DNA from: Symbiodinium kawagutii
Lineage: Eukaryota > Sar > Dinophyceae > Suessiales > Symbiodiniaceae
Assembly (NCBI GenBank): GCA_009767595.1
Contig: VSDK01012995.1
Location: forward strand, 47,594-111,593
Direction of reading: 5' to 3'
DNA: 64,000 nucleotides
Position numbers and translations under genes: made by a program. The notes beneath the pieces were generated by a model. That model searched no databases. It saw only the letters and a list, made by a program, of their open reading frames with translations, and was not told the DNA's origin. Each line of letters starts with the position of its first letter. Within the stretch, counting starts at the first letter, position 1. Of the stretch, positions 22,500 to 33,688 are shown piece after piece.

Positions 22500-22724
22500 T
22501 CACGCTGCCGCGCCTTGTTTGGGTTCTGCCCTTGGGATGTCGTCCGGCCAAATAAAAAGACCATCCCAACCCTCAACAAAGAGATCTGGGTTGTTCTCAT
22601 TCCTCAGCTGCACGGAAAATTGCAAAAACCGCCATGGTTGGGCGTTGTGTTTGGCGGTGGGGTGTTCCCAATAGGGAGAAGTAACCTGGATAACTCCAGG
22701 TTCCTCAGCTGCGGCATCAATCAA
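22500..22724 (-). CDS. Probable exon region, unknown protein
   Basis: The minus frame of 74 codons starts IDAAAEEPGVIQVTSPYWEH and ends FVEGWDGLFIWPDDIPRAEP plus KQGAAA. It is acidic with several Trp and ends in a stop near the B element at 22352-22460. Exact splice limits not resolved. Confidence 0.4.
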   Translation of the reverse strand: MIDAAAEEPGVIQVTSPYWEHPTAKHNAQPWRFLQFSVQLRNENNPDLFVEGWDGLFIWPDDIPRAEPKQGAAA

Positions 22725-22799
22725 GATCCTGCCGTTGCCATTCCGAAGAACTTTTTAAGCAGTAAGGATTGGCAGTTGAATCATTCATGATCTTTTTCA

Positions 22800-23330
22800 G
22801 CCTTTAACCAACAGTTTTATAATCATTTGATATGCCCTATAGAAGTCATGGTTATCAACCATCAAGTTATATAGCCATTTAATATCAAGTATAGCAGTCA
22901 TGGTTAATATTATGTTTGCTGAACCATCAACCATTCAGTGTACATGTGGGAACTTTCACGGGATGACGGGATGACACCTCATGTCAAGGTTTGGGTGGAT
23001 CATTGACCATCCTCTCTGCCACAACGAGCTGACCTCATCTGTGTAACAGCTGTCACTAAGCATCATTGATCAGTATTAAGCTGTCAGGGACCATTATTAA
23101 CAATCATCATAAATCATCATTATTAGACATTATCAACCATCATTATCAATCATTGTAGATCATCATTATTCGCCACTATACACAAACATACACCAGTATT
23201 AATTAACCATTGTATCAACCATTATACTTAACATTATATTATATCAACCATTGCACTACCCATTACATCAACCATTATCAACTACTTATCATTCACAGCT
23301 GTCATGGACAGTACCATTAATGCTTAATGG
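22800..23330. repeat. ATCAACCATTA low-complexity block
   Basis: Long run of ATCAACCATT/CATTATCAAT words; no exon. Confidence 0.6.
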
Positions 23331-23352
23331 CGCTCGAACTGGGTGGAACAAC

Positions 23353-23504
23353 CTGTCAATGATCCAATGATTTGTGGTGCCAAGCTGTTGGGAAGGCAAC
23401 GCCATCGAGCTGTACCAATGGTGACCCACAGCACCATTTTGCCGCCAGCAGGGTCACGACATGGGAAAACCGCTCTCCCAACCCGCTCTCTGACATCGCA
23501 ACTA
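23353..23504 (-). CDS. Internal exon, unknown protein
   Basis: An excellent minus acceptor (gcattaccttcttgcag) and donor (TTGACAG|GTTGTT) enclose 50 codons plus one base on each side: SCDVRERVGRAVFPCRDPAG, GKMVLWVTIGTARWRCLPNS and LAPQIIGSLT. The incoming base completes an AGT codon from 24286-24380, and the outgoing G fits 21610-21732. Confidence 0.6.
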
Positions 23505-23624
23505 CTGCAAGAAGGTAATGCATCCCCCGGTGTCATTCCCTCATAAGGTGGTGAATGATTCAATGAATGATCATCAAGATTCCTTACTAGGTCATGTGTT
23601 ATCGATTGGTCGTCAAGTGAGTCA

Positions 23625-23985
23625 TCAAGTCTCATAATTCACTCCGGTTGTTGCAAAAACCCTGGCAATCCGACTGTGAACAGGTCGAAAAAGTCCCAAG
23701 CTGCTAATCACCATGCGTTTGACCATGGCCCAGTCCCAAACGAATCCGCTCAACCGCGGTATCAACAAGGGTTGCCAGTCCACTGGCTCCAGATCCTTTG
23801 ATCTATCACCAAGGCACAAGAATTGCAGGATGTTTTGCTCGATCCCTGGACAAATTGCTGACTGGGACCCGGTGCGGTTCTCTCCAGAACACACATCTGG
23901 GAAGACAATATTTGATCTGGAATCTGGAACAAATCAACATCTCTCCAAGTATCGCTCTGTCCTATCTCTCTTTTCTCAACAAAAA
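23625..23985 (-). CDS. Coding-like region with two overlapping frames
   Basis: A very strong minus acceptor (ggtgtttctttttgcag) at 23986 opens FVEKREIGQSDTWRDVDLFQ and IPDQILSSQMCVLERTAPG. From about 23890 a second frame takes over with GIEQNILQFLCLGDRSKDLE and SGFVWDWAMVKRMVISSLGL to a stop at 23625. The switch could be a small intron, a frameshift or a sequence error. A GTGATA donor at about 23804 is possible. Its phases do not fit the 24286-23504 chain, so it may be skipped or wrongly bounded. Confidence 0.4.
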
Positions 23986-24070
23986 CTGCAAAAAGAAACA
24001 CCGCAAAACACCAGATTAGCTAGTGGATAGTTCAACTGCTGCTGCTGTAGTTGGTTATTATCTGCTAGCA

Positions 24071-24180
24071 TACGGGTGTTTCTCAAAATAGGGGTACGCC
24101 CAAATCATTTACTATTAGGTTTGTAGTAATAAACCCAGCATTGTTTGGGTCAGCAAAAATCTCCCATTTTGAAAACCATA
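24071..24180. mobile_element. Family B inverted-repeat element, diverged
   Basis: TACGGGTGTTTCTCAAAATA and CTCCCATTTTGAAAACCATA ends; TA flanks. Confidence 0.7.
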
Positions 24181-24285
24181 CATCAGCCAATATAATGCTG
24201 GTATATCCCCTATCATTGTTGGTTGTTATCCCCTATTAACCATTCACCGTCCCCACTATGACCCAGCCTCCCCAACATCAGCAAC

Positions 24286-24380
24286 CTGCCCGCGCGGCCA
24301 CGGCCTCCATGACACTGTCGACTCAGCGAGGACCGGGCAACGGCTTCGATGATAGCGGAACTGCGGACCTTGGGAGCGAG
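24286..24380 (-). CDS. Internal exon, basic segment
   Basis: The minus acceptor (ggggacccatcccag) and a donor-like GGCAG|GTTGCT enclose 31 codons plus two bases: LAPKVRSSAIIEAVARSSLS then RQCHGGRGRAG. Third positions are strongly GC. The two spare bases join in phase with 23353-23504. A 59-codon plus ORF from an ATG at 24258 overlaps, but that ATG lies in a repeat also found near 39.66 kb. Confidence 0.55.
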
Positions 24381-24409
24381 CTGGGATGGGTCCCCAGGGT
24401 GTGGGAACT

Positions 24410-24850
24410 ACGATGGTTGACTATCATCAATGGTTAGGTGACTAGAATGGTCGACTATAGTGGTTGAATATTATCTATGGTTAGTTGACTAGAAATACTA
24501 GGAATAGAAATTGTTGACTATCATAGTTGACTATGATGGTTGAGTACTACAACGGTTGACTATAACGGTTGAATATGGTGGTTTCTCAAAATAGGGAGCC
24601 CAAAAAATGGTTGGTTTACTACTATAGATGGTTAACAACTAGATGATTTGGGGGTACCCCTATTTTGAGAAACAACCATATCATCGATGGTTGAGTTGAC
24701 TCAAATCACTAGAAATAGTTGACTATAATGGTTGACTATAATGGTTGAGTTGACTATTGTCAATGGTTAGTTGACTATAATGGTTGACTAGTGATTTTTA
24801 TAGTCAACCTCTGGAGAGATAAACTCAACCATTTACAGCCAACTGTATCT
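24410..24850. repeat. GGTTGACTATAATGG low-complexity block
   Basis: Many tandem-like copies of TGGTTGACTATAATGG, interrupted by the family B element at 24573-24681. Confidence 0.7.
24573..24681. mobile_element. Family B inverted-repeat element
   Basis: ATATGGTGGTTTCTCAAAAT and TATTTTGAGAAACAACCATA ends with TA on both sides, in inverted orientation of its core relative to 21315. Confidence 0.85.
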
Positions 24851-25427
24851 AAGCCGATGATGGTGAGATCCAAGAACCTTCCGATAAACTAAGCTGGTTG
24901 GAAATTCCACCATGGAAATAGCTGCTTTTGTCGAGAGATAAAGTTAGTTTACTGTCTCAGGACCCAGCTGCTGTTGAATTCTGTTTTTTGGGGTCCCCGA
25001 CGTTTCAGCCGTGGCCGCTGGTAACACCAATTATTGATCATGCATGTATGGGCACATCTTTGTTATGGAGACGCCCACTTGATATTCAATAGTATCAGTG
25101 GTCGATTCTTGTTGGATTGGCAGTTGTTAATTGTGAATCAGCTACAATCATCACCTATCCCGCGCATCAACAATAGACAACTGCATTGCTGCGGTCATTG
25201 CTGAGACATGTTCATTTTGAGTGAAGTCAAGCGCACCCTCACTAACCAATCCTGCGTGGTGCATAATATGTTTGTCATGATTGATCAATTTTAGGAATGG
25301 CTATCTGATGCTCAGTCAATGCTGAATTTACTATGGTCAATCTCAGAAATTTCAAAACAGTCCAATGGTTCAATCATCAACAAATACCCTTTCCCTAAAC
25401 AATATGGTGAAACCCAAGTGTGCAATC

Positions 25428-25790
25428 TCAACTACTTTGGCTCTCACCAGAATAATAGTAGACGCTTCGCAGTAGCATGCTCGAGATGACTCTTGAAGTC
25501 TTGATTGTCCATGAATACCGTCTACAGGTTCCTTCGTGGCATATAGATCTCCTGCTAAAAGTTGAAGCTTTAATGGCAATGTGGTAAATCAATCCAATCC
25601 CAAAAAAGAGTAAAAAGGCAAAGTTCACAGCTGTAATCCACCCAGCTTTATAAGATTTTACCATCCTATTGGCTTCACAGTTTCTTTGCATTGCTCCTAA
25701 CCTCAAACCAGGCAGTCCCTCCGGCTTGGGGTCGCTACCCAGTTCCTCACCGATCCAAGGACGAGTCAGTTGAGCAAAGGTTCGAGTCAT
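25428..25790 (-). CDS. ORF with a membrane segment, unknown protein
   Basis: The minus frame of 120 codons starts MTRTFAQLTRPWIGEELGSD and includes KPEGLPGLRLGAMQRNCEAN, then a strong hydrophobic stretch AGWITAVNFAFLLFFGIGLI (about residues 49-72), then a basic tail. One transmembrane helix is likely if it is translated. Splicing inside the ORF cannot be excluded. Confidence 0.45.
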   Translation of the reverse strand: MTRTFAQLTRPWIGEELGSDPKPEGLPGLRLGAMQRNCEANRMVKSYKAGWITAVNFAFLLFFGIGLIYHIAIKASTFSRRSICHEGTCRRYSWTIKTSRVISSMLLRSVYYYSGESQSS

Positions 25791-25863
25791 TGAGTACCAA
25801 TCCCAAGTAATGTTTGATCAATGGCTTTGCCGCTGCACAACGATGTGGCAAACATTAATCGCA

Positions 25864-25960
25864 TTAATGTTGGTTTCTGATTATTAGTATCTACCTGTGG
25901 GTTTCATGCCTATTTTCATTACTGACTAGGGGGGGATACACTAATCAGAAACCAACATTA
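25864..25960. mobile_element. Family E inverted-repeat element
   Basis: An 18-bp perfect terminal inverted repeat (TAATGTTGGTTTCTGATT / AATCAGAAACCAACATTA) encloses about 60 bp. The core (CTACCTGTGGGTTTCATGCC...) is the reverse complement of that in the copy at 46292-46380. Confidence 0.85.
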
Positions 25961-26239
25961 CTTGGGATGTTAGATCAAGGATGTGGCAAAGATGCCGCCC
26001 GTTTCGTCGGTCACTACTACTGATAGATTCTAGTAAACCACATCCGTTGAAACGCTGGCGATTTTCCCAGCAAGTTAAGGAGGTGATTCATATGGATCTA
26101 CCGTTAAGCATCATCCCTGTCTCTGAAACTCTATTCCATGACCAGTTTCGAATCGACATTTTAGCATATCTTAGCGATCTACCAGATTATATGTGGATCT
26201 ATTATTGTGTTAGATCCATATTATTCTGCTCTATTTACC

Positions 26240-26480
26240 TTAGTATGGATCTGCCACAAGAAGCTCCACAGCTAACGGACTCCAGCTCTCCCACGGCTCG
26301 CTAGTGACGGCTCGCGCCCCCCATACCGATCCCAGTGGCAGGTACATTTTCTGCACCTGATTGAATAAACACTGGCACCAAAGCGCCTGGGCCAGCCGCA
26401 CTGGGCCCCCTTTCGCATGGCGCGAAATCGCATGGCGTGGCGCATCATCCGGATGCCAAGCTTGGCTCACTGCTGCGGCA
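26240..26480 (-). CDS. Probable exon(s), unknown protein
   Basis: After a minus acceptor-like gagctgccgcag, the frame reads VSQAWHPDDAPRHAISRHAK, GGPVRLAQALWCQCLFNQ (a CAG|GTGCAG donor is possible here) and stays open through SVWGARAVTSEPWESWSPLA to a stop. The plus strand has a rival island ending at a GTGAGC donor (26492). I prefer minus because of length and neighbours. Confidence 0.4.
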
Positions 26481-26999
26481 GCTCGGCAAGGGTGAGCTGC
26501 ATCAGCGATGAATTAATCTCCGAAAAGCAGCCAAATGGCAAATGTAACTACAGTAGCTTTTTTGTTAGAACTCTCCATAACACTCCTGGTAGCAGCTCCT
26601 CAGCTCCCCCTTGAAAAGATAGATAGCCCTGGCTCCTGAGTTCCCGCCTAAACACGTGGCGAAAAATCATTCAACCAGTGGAATCCACTTGGATAGCAGC
26701 AACACGGATACGCATCGATCACTGGTATAGCAGTAGCAGTAGGTTGAAGATTGCCATCATCACATAAACAATGATGCAAACAAAACATGTACCTATAATG
26801 ACCTATTCTAGATATACCATTTGCATTTAACGGCATAATATGAAACTGTTACATGAAATACTTTCTAAACATTTAATGCCACATGTAGCAATGATGGCAC
26901 GCAGATCTTGTAAGATCCTTTGCAGCTCAGTGATTCCGAGAGGCCCAGGTCCCGTCAAGGAATGCAACCTCTGATGTAGTTGATGTCGTAAACGTGGTA

Positions 27000-28400
27000 T
27001 AATGGTTGGGAAAAGGTTATAATGGTGACTATGCGTAGTAATAGTCACGCTGTCCAAAATACTCATAAAGCACCACAAGTATTGATGATAATAAGTGATT
27101 ATTTGGTTTGTTCCATAGCAATGACCACCTCTTATGAGATCTCAAGAGAACTGGTAGCAGGACCATGTCAGGGCAGCAGTGGGCCCTTTCGGTTTTGGAA
27201 GAGGTTATGGTAGAGGGGGATTCAGCAATGATTCGGCAGTTGGCTACAAATTATTTTGTCACTGCATCCCCGCACCTACGTGTAACATCCAACATCGAGC
27301 AGCACCATACAAACCTGTGGAAAGTGTATAAAGCAAATGCGAATCACAATGCAGTTGTTGATTGTAACCAATTCCTATACAATATCAAATTTGATATATA
27401 GTATTATCTGATATCATGAATCTCAACCACCAGTCAACAACCAGCAGCCAGCAGTTCAGCTGATAATGATCATTTCTATTGTTCGCATACAATGCCCAAC
27501 AATTCCTGGAAGTACCCCTCTTTTTGATGGAGTGAAATGGCATAGATGAGGTTGTCAATGATTTTTTTCCGATAAGAATTAAAACTGACAATCTTAGGCC
27601 TTGGACATGTCTTGGGTTGTAAATTTGTTGTCAGCATAAACTCCATCTCCTTTTTGACACAATTGCACCACAATGTGTGCGCATCAGAACATCTTTGTTG
27701 GTGGTGGTCCACAACGGGGCATAGTTGATTGTGTAGGCCGAAAATTAGAGGGTTTTGCCCACATCACGTTTTGACAATTGTCGCAGTTGTATCATCTTAA
27801 TTGATTCTTTGTGAATGTGTGCAATGCATGCATGTATGCAAGCGAATGGGGATGTAGGTATGTATGCAGGCATGTTTGTATTCATGTATAGTAATGTATG
27901 CAGTTAGTATGTCTTAATGTGACACAATGTAATGTAATTATAACGCAATAGAACAAAATATAACAACATGGAATATGTGTATCTTCATGCTGATGCGGTT
28001 GAAGAGACTGTTTTTGTATGAATGCAAACACATCAAATCATGGCTATTATCATTTGTTTGTTGCCAATGAGGTTTGATCAAAACTGATATTAATTCATAT
28101 TTGATCATGATTGTGAATGATAGCCTCGGCAGTATTTATGAAATGACAATGCTGTTACACAAATATCTCTGATAGATCATGAATGAACAGGGTATGCTTA
28201 TCAAATGCGACTCCAGCAAGTACCAACGACAGCTTTTTAACAACACTATGCAAAAATACCACAAGAATGATAAGAATATAAACCATTCATCAATAGTCAC
28301 CTCAGAAATCACAAACTCATGCCCCACAGCACAGAAAGATCATCCATCACCATCCTTGATCATTCTCCAGCTTGAGCAGTTGATGGTCAGGTGAAGGCGC
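27000..28400. other. Stretch without a supported exon
   Basis: AT-rich, with TGTATGCA-type words near 27820-27910 and short ORFs on both strands that lack splice pairs. Confidence 0.35.
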
Positions 28401-28406
28401 AATCAC

Positions 28407-28497
28407 CCGTAGCCAAGTCCAGAGTTTTGGTGCATGGCGACACGGGGTCTACTCCTGGCGGCGCAAGCCCGGCGGGACGCCTTGCGTGAAGTCACCG
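28407..28497 (-). CDS. Internal exon, basic segment
   Basis: The minus acceptor (gcactcatcacctcatcag) and donor (TACGG|GTGATT) enclose 29 codons plus two bases on each side: VTSRKASRRACAARSRPRVA then MHQNSGLGY. The plus strand also offers an 83-bp island (MATRGLLLAAQARRDALREV) with a GAG|GTGATG donor. The strand choice rests on the acceptor and on the overall minus bias. Confidence 0.4.
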
Positions 28498-28954
28498 CTG
28501 ATGAGGTGATGAGTGCGTGACGAGTTGTGATGCAACGGATCATGATTAGTCAATGGTTGGCTATCAGTAGATACAAATATATATATATATACATAGAGCA
28601 TCAATGGTTGATTCATGGTTGATTGTTCACTTTAATAGTTGATAAATGGTTGATTGTTCATTTAATAGTTGATATAGAATCAGATAATTGGACGGTTTGT
28701 TCAAATGATTGATGGGGTAGGCTACTGGTGCATGATGAACTGGCCATACTTGATACTGGTTCATCGTGGATGGCTTTTGTCTGATCTATGTAATCATAAA
28801 CGCTAATTCGTTCAAGAACCGATAAAAATGACAATAAGTCGTGAATTGTGACCGTGAAATCAAGCATAAACAATTATATTCTCCAACCAAAATCAACCAA
28901 CCAACAAACCAACCAACCAACCAAAATCAACCAACCAACAACAAGCGCGTTGCA

Positions 28955-29096
28955 GGTCGTCTTTGCCCTGGCGTCCTGGCGCCACCCTGGTAGCTCGACA
29001 ATTTTTTGGGTCAGCACCGGGTGACCCAAACAAAACCCACAGCCCATCAGCAAGCTCCAAGCTGGTGGGGGGGATTGGCGGTTGGAACTCCGTCAT
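28955..29096 (-). CDS. Possible first exon, unknown protein
   Basis: The minus ATG at 29096 opens MTEFQPPIPPTSLELADGLW, VLFGSPGADPKNCRATRVAP and GRQGKDDLQRA, then runs into CCAA-repeat-derived sequence. It is GC-biased at third positions. The true 3' end is probably before the (CCAA)n tract at 28886-28945. Confidence 0.45.
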
Positions 29097-29173
29097 GAAA
29101 ATATGACAGAGTCAACCAACCATTTCTTAATAACTACTAGGGAAAATAAAACATGTTTCAAACCACCAGCCAA
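29078..29173. mobile_element. Family D element, left arm degraded
   Basis: The right part GGGAAAATAAAACATG and TTTCAAACCACCAGCC match family D. The left arm GGCGGTTGGAACTCC is diverged. It overlaps the start of the frame at 28955-29096, so that start codon may be element-derived. Confidence 0.6.
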
Positions 29174-29546
29174 ACTACTATAGGGAAAGGAAAAAAATGG
29201 AAACCAAACCACCAACTAGTAAGGCTTTTATGAGAATGGGAAGTTGCAAATGGACCATTCTGGTAATACAGGAATTGTAATGGAATTGGTTAATAAACAT
29301 GATAATCTCTGAAAACAATTCTTAAACATGTGAAAAACAACATGTATGTTTAACAATTTTGATATGAAAATCATTGTAATGGAACTAATCAATAACCACT
29401 TCTAAGCCATTGGGCGCAGCTTCCTCAGCGGATAATCAACAGTCGTGGCGAACTGATGAGACTGGTTGGTTGTCACCACCAGGCCCTGCCCACCCTTGGG
29501 GATTTCTATCTCAGCACTGAGCGCCCACGACCATAGATTACCAGGC

Positions 29547-29664
29547 TGGGGGGGGTCTCAAAATGGGGAAATCCAAAAAATGGCATAGGTTTATGACATT
29601 TATGACTCAAAACGACTCAGAAGGGATGATATGGGGGTGCTTCTATGACTTGAGAAAGCACCAG
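29547..29664. mobile_element. Family B element, diverged
   Basis: GGGGTCTCAAAATGGGGAAA on the left and CTATGACTTGAGAAAGCACC on the right. Confidence 0.5.
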
Positions 29665-29809
29665 CTGAAAAGTCCCTGAAAACTTGTTTCTCGAGCGTAG
29701 GGGCCCCTAATGTGCGAAACATGCGCCCCTGTGGATATCAAACTGCCAAGTAGCCAATCAGCTGACTCCAACTCAGTTGTGCTCAGCTTGTTCCCAGGTT
29801 CACCATGCT

Positions 29810-30000
29810 TCACCGCCCCGCTGCTTCAGTGGCCGCCCATCCCCGCCGTGCGCTGCCACCGTGACCTCCGTCGGAATAGAGATCGTACACAGATGCCACG
29901 GTGGAATCGGTGCTGTAATCCATGCTGTAGTCCTTGGCGAGGCAGCTGCCAAGTGCGAGGAAATCGGTGCACATCTGGCGACCTGGGGGTCCGCCAGTGA
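29810..30000 (-). CDS. Exon of an unknown protein
   Basis: The minus acceptor (caaagggctcccag) opens 62 codons and TGA. They include TDFLALGSCLAKDYSMDYST, DSTVASVYDLYSDGGHGGSA and a basic end. Nearly every third position in the middle is G or C, the best such signal in the window. A GAG|GTCACG donor inside is possible, giving a shorter exon. The plus strand also stays open here but has a poorer pattern. Confidence 0.55.
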
Positions 30001-30017
30001 CTGGGAGCCCTTTGGGC

Positions 30018-30093
30018 TATGGTGGTTGTTTTTTACTGTGAATGGTTCATGAGCTGGATGATTTGGGCCCCTATGACTTGAGAAACAACCATA
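30018..30093. mobile_element. Family B element with internal deletion
   Basis: CTATGGTGGTTGTTTTTTAC and CTTGAGAAACAACCATAT ends; about 30 bp shorter than other copies; TA flanks. It abuts the exon at 29810-30000. Confidence 0.65.
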
Positions 30094-31688
30094 TGACTCA
30101 ACTAGAATTGTATGATTGCCTTTGCCAGTTTTCTGTGTCTGTGTAGAATGTCATACCCAAATGTTTGAACTAGCCACCCCAATGGACAACTACGTGCAAT
30201 GGTACAAGTACACCGCGGGTTGCTGTTTCGTCAATGTCTCCCGGAGTGTCAAGTATGTGACACCACGAGGACCATACAAATCGTCTTTTCAACTAGGGAA
30301 GCAACCAAACCAATGGCTACTTCAACGGCTCATCTCTTACATTATCGTGTCGTTTGTTGTTCGGTTTTCTATGTTGTGTTAATTACAATTTTCCGTATTC
30401 TTATTGTTTTCACTGCGCTGTTGTTGCTGTTGCCATTGCTGTTATTGTTGCTGTTCTGATTCTTCTTGGTGTTCTTGTTGTTACATCCATAGTAGTGGAT
30501 CAGAAGCGCTTCCGCTTTAGGCCTGTCCATCGAAATGATGTATTCCAAGTTGATTGATGCTTTCCCTCTGCAAGGAATGGGAGGCATCGTTGTCCCTCAG
30601 ATCTGCTGGATCCCACTGGCAACTGAAACTTCTGAAATCAAACAAGTGCTATATCTGGTTGGTAGCAAGTCAATCAACCAACCAACCACTCCACATCATG
30701 AGGGAAAATTATAAATGTGTAGGACTGCCAGCTAGAAAATCAATTGCTTGTCAAAGTCTCAGGAACATTTTGAGGCGAAATAGGTTGGTTTCTCGGAGGC
30801 CAACTGTATGATTTTTGTCGGTTGGCAGCAGTTTACATACAGTGTCACACCAGCCCTGTTGGTCAGCGCCAAATTTTCTATCCTGCATTTGATCATCCAA
30901 TCAAGTCAGATATATCCCGATGTACCACAAAAAATGTGAGGAAGCATTGATTATCTATGAACTGACAATAACCAGTAAATATCATTGAACTAACCCTTGA
31001 ATGGGAATTCAGTTTTACCATCAATCTGATATCACTGATATCATAAAAGGTTGGATAACCATACTACTGATCCCGGAATTTGCACAACGGCATCTACCAG
31101 ATTAGCACACAATTCTTTGCTATATCTATTAAGTAGATAAAATGTTAACCTGTCATTGTTGAACAGTTCAAAATCATGATATGATACAATTATAGTTTGT
31201 TTTGGCTATTTATGTCATTCAGCTACTGTTTGTACAAAGGATTTGTATTAATTAACATATTTCTCTAATTGTACTACAGGACGAATCTGTACGAACTAGT
31301 TCAAGCAGCGTCAACAGTGCCCGCAGGATTTTTGTGCCTTTGCTCCCTTGATGTCATATGCCGAGCATCAACTTCCACACCATCCGCCCCACCCCCTGAC
31401 CTCTCAAAAAAAAACATTATCAGAAATCATGAACGTGGTCACAACATATAGGTAGGTTGACTCTGCCGCCAAAAAACTGTTAAGGACGAACATGGCGACA
31501 CCTTAGCCGCACTTTAGTCGCACTTGGACGAGAGGACCGGTTGCTACCGCAGGCGCCAACATAGATGTGGAGACCACCATTAAGTGGAAAACCATGATTA
31601 AATGGTAGATTCTCCACGTCAATAACTTGACTCAGGGTAATACAAGGCCAGGCAGGTTTACATCTGGTTCATAAACCTATATTGGTCT

Positions 31689-31883
31689 CTAACATCTATC
31701 CTTTCTAGCTGGTGCATTCTGCAGTTGGTCTATCATCAACAGCTGGCCCTTCCTGTTTGCAGGTCCCCCATTGGCTGCCGTTGGCTTTTCTGTAGGATCT
31801 ACAGATTTCAGGACCAGAGGGAGGAGTGACCATGGATTGCAAATGGATGGTAAAGATGCTAGCAACTCAAGCACTGGTGACAA
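31689..31883 (-). CDS. Probable exon, unknown protein
   Basis: The minus frame reads LELLASLPSICNPWSLLPLV, LKSVDPTEKPTAANGGPANR and KGQLLMIDQLQNAPARKDRC to a stop. It follows (minus sense) the frames at 32058-32270 and 32714-32843 and may share their transcript. Confidence 0.45.
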   Translation of the reverse strand: MSPVLELLASLPSICNPWSLLPLVLKSVDPTEKPTAANGGPANRKGQLLMIDQLQNAPARKDRC

Positions 31884-32057
31884 ATGAGATTCGGAGTCGC
31901 TACAGTCTGATATGCGTGAAATAAACTAGAGCCTAAGGATGTCTGGGGTATCAACTCTTGTCTTTCAACAAAAATGGTTATCAACTCTACGCTGCCCTAG
32001 TGTTGATGATCCAATAGGGATCATTGTAATGCCTGGTGGACAGTAGTTAATTGCGGG

Positions 32058-32270
32058 CTATAGGGCCCAAAATAAATTCATGTCTTGGTGTTCCCTGCTC
32101 CTTTGGAGTAGAAGCAAACGAGCCATGCTTCCATAAAATGGGATAGCAAGGGGACCACAAGAATTGTCAGGGGTCAAACGATGGCCTGGGATGAATTCAA
32201 CTCCCGGCAGATTGACAATCCCAGGAATTGTCTCCTGTACAAAGAATGGCCTCGCAGCAACCAGGAACAA
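32058..32270 (-). CDS. Probable exon, unknown protein
   Basis: The minus frame reads ARPFFVQETIPGIVNLPGVE, FIPGHRLTPDNSCGPLAIPF and YGSMARLLLLQRSREHQDMN to a stop at the left end. Residue use is convincing. Acceptors gctgcgag and tttgtacag are both present, so the 5' limit is open. Confidence 0.5.
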   Translation of the reverse strand: MFLVAARPFFVQETIPGIVNLPGVEFIPGHRLTPDNSCGPLAIPFYGSMARLLLLQRSREHQDMNLFWAL

Positions 32271-32278
32271 CTACTGGT

Positions 32279-32374
32279 TATATAGTGGTTTCGACCCCTA
32301 CTGAAAATATTAGTCAACCAACCAATATTTAATGATCATGAGTGAAAATTAAAATGTTTGGAACCACCAACTAG
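32279..32374. mobile_element. Family D inverted-repeat element
   Basis: TAGTGGTTTCGACCCCTACT and TTTGGAACCACCAACTA ends with AATATTAGTCAACCAACCAA core. It sits between two probable exons, so presumably in an intron. Confidence 0.75.
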
Positions 32375-32713
32375 TATCTATCTTGTCTTGGCCATTCAAC
32401 CATTGATTGTTGGCTCCTGGTTGATAGCCCGCACACGTAACCGCCCATGTTCGATCAGTAAACCGCGGCTCGTTGTGCCATGTAGCATGCATTTTTAATG
32501 TTGGCAGGTGGCACTACAGCCTCAAAGCAGGTTGGCTTATAACATTTCATAGTCACCATCCTTTTCAACCACTATCAACCATTAGGTAACCACTATTCAA
32601 GGTCAAGATTATATAACCCAATACGTTTTACTTTACTACAACAATCATTACCCACCACAACTATCAACCATCATGACTAATCCCTCAGAACAACATGATC
32701 AAATATGACTCAC

Positions 32714-32843
32714 CTTCATCAAGCATAAGGAAACTACCATCTGGTTGGAGCACTCCTGGGGGCCGCTCCTGGCACCCCTTTGGATCAAGCGGGATACCCA
32801 TGGCTCCTGGCCCCTCCCAAGCACCACCGGCTTCACCGGCCAT
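32714..32843 (-). CDS. Exon with possible start codon and consensus donor
   Basis: The minus ATG at 32843 opens 43 codons: MAGEAGGAWEGPGAMGIPL, DPKGCQERPPGVLQPDGSFL and MLDE, then the perfect donor GAAG|GTGAGT. Upstream in frame the reading is open back to a TGA at 32867, so an acceptor (gatgcctcggag) could make it internal. The plus strand has a 52-codon alternative with only a GC-type donor. Confidence 0.5.
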
Positions 32844-33507
32844 GTTACACTCCACTCCGAGGCATCACCTGGAGCCAAGGCGAGCCATTGATCTATGCCA
32901 TCTTGATGGATCCATGAAAAATAACTATCAACCAGCCCTAGATATCCCTAGATGCCATTTAGATGCTTTTGTTTTTGTAAGCAAAATGCTCATCAACGAG
33001 CCATAAGTCAAATGTTCTGAATTGAGAAATGTTTTGTTTGGGTCATACACACATAGTTTGAACAGCTCAGTGAAATAATATTTCATGAAGCCATTGAAAC
33101 AAAAAGAACCAATTTGATAATTCTTGAAATTTGACTCAGGCGTTGACAATACTTAGTAAGCAGTTGTTTGTAGTGCACCATAACCCATCACAACTAGTAT
33201 ACCTTGCAGTATACCGTCCAATCGAGCTTTCCACAGACCAGAACGTGATAGGGGTGATGAAACTGTGGCGTTTTTCGTGGGCCCTGCAGTTCAGTGTCTT
33301 CAACAGCTGGACCCAACGGGAGCAAGGGATCAGGGCTATCCTGGAGGAGCATCTGGTGGGCACATTGCACCAAACTATGAGGCAACCACCAGCCATCCAA
33401 CGACACTCATCCTATTACCCAGATGCTCCATGTATGGGAAATATGCCTACATCTGGGTCATTTCATAGGTAAATGTAGCTAAATATACCATACATGGAGA
33501 ATATGGG

Positions 33508-33688
33508 TTAGTACATCCAGTCATCAACGTAAAACGGCCGTTGTTTGTGCCAAGCTTGCTGGACACCTGCGCCAACACACGTCATCCAGGCGCCCTCCAG
33601 TCTGGTGAATCGAGCCATGGTCATTCCAATCGAGCCCCACGAGTCTCGATGCTCGTCGATTCGAAGAAATTCAGCCATGGATTCATTT
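33508..33688 (-). CDS. Probable exon, strand not settled
   Basis: The minus frame reads MAEFLRIDEHRDSWGSIGMT, MARFTRLEGAWMTCVGAG and then QQAWHKQRPFYVDDWMY to a stop. A GCAG|GTGTCC donor lies in the middle. It begins where the family C element at 33689 ends. The plus frame (PSSLVNRAMVIPIEPHESRC) is also plausible. Confidence 0.35.

Noticed and set aside
24258..24437. Plus ORF from ATG (MTQPPQHQQPARAATASMTL...)
   Set aside because: Its start lies in a dispersed repeat also present near 39.66 kb, and the minus strand has a better-bounded exon here.
33508..33560. FYVDDWMY as a reverse-transcriptase YxDD motif
   Set aside because: Four residues near a stop, with no other polymerase motif around; no LTR, poly-A tail or retroelement context.
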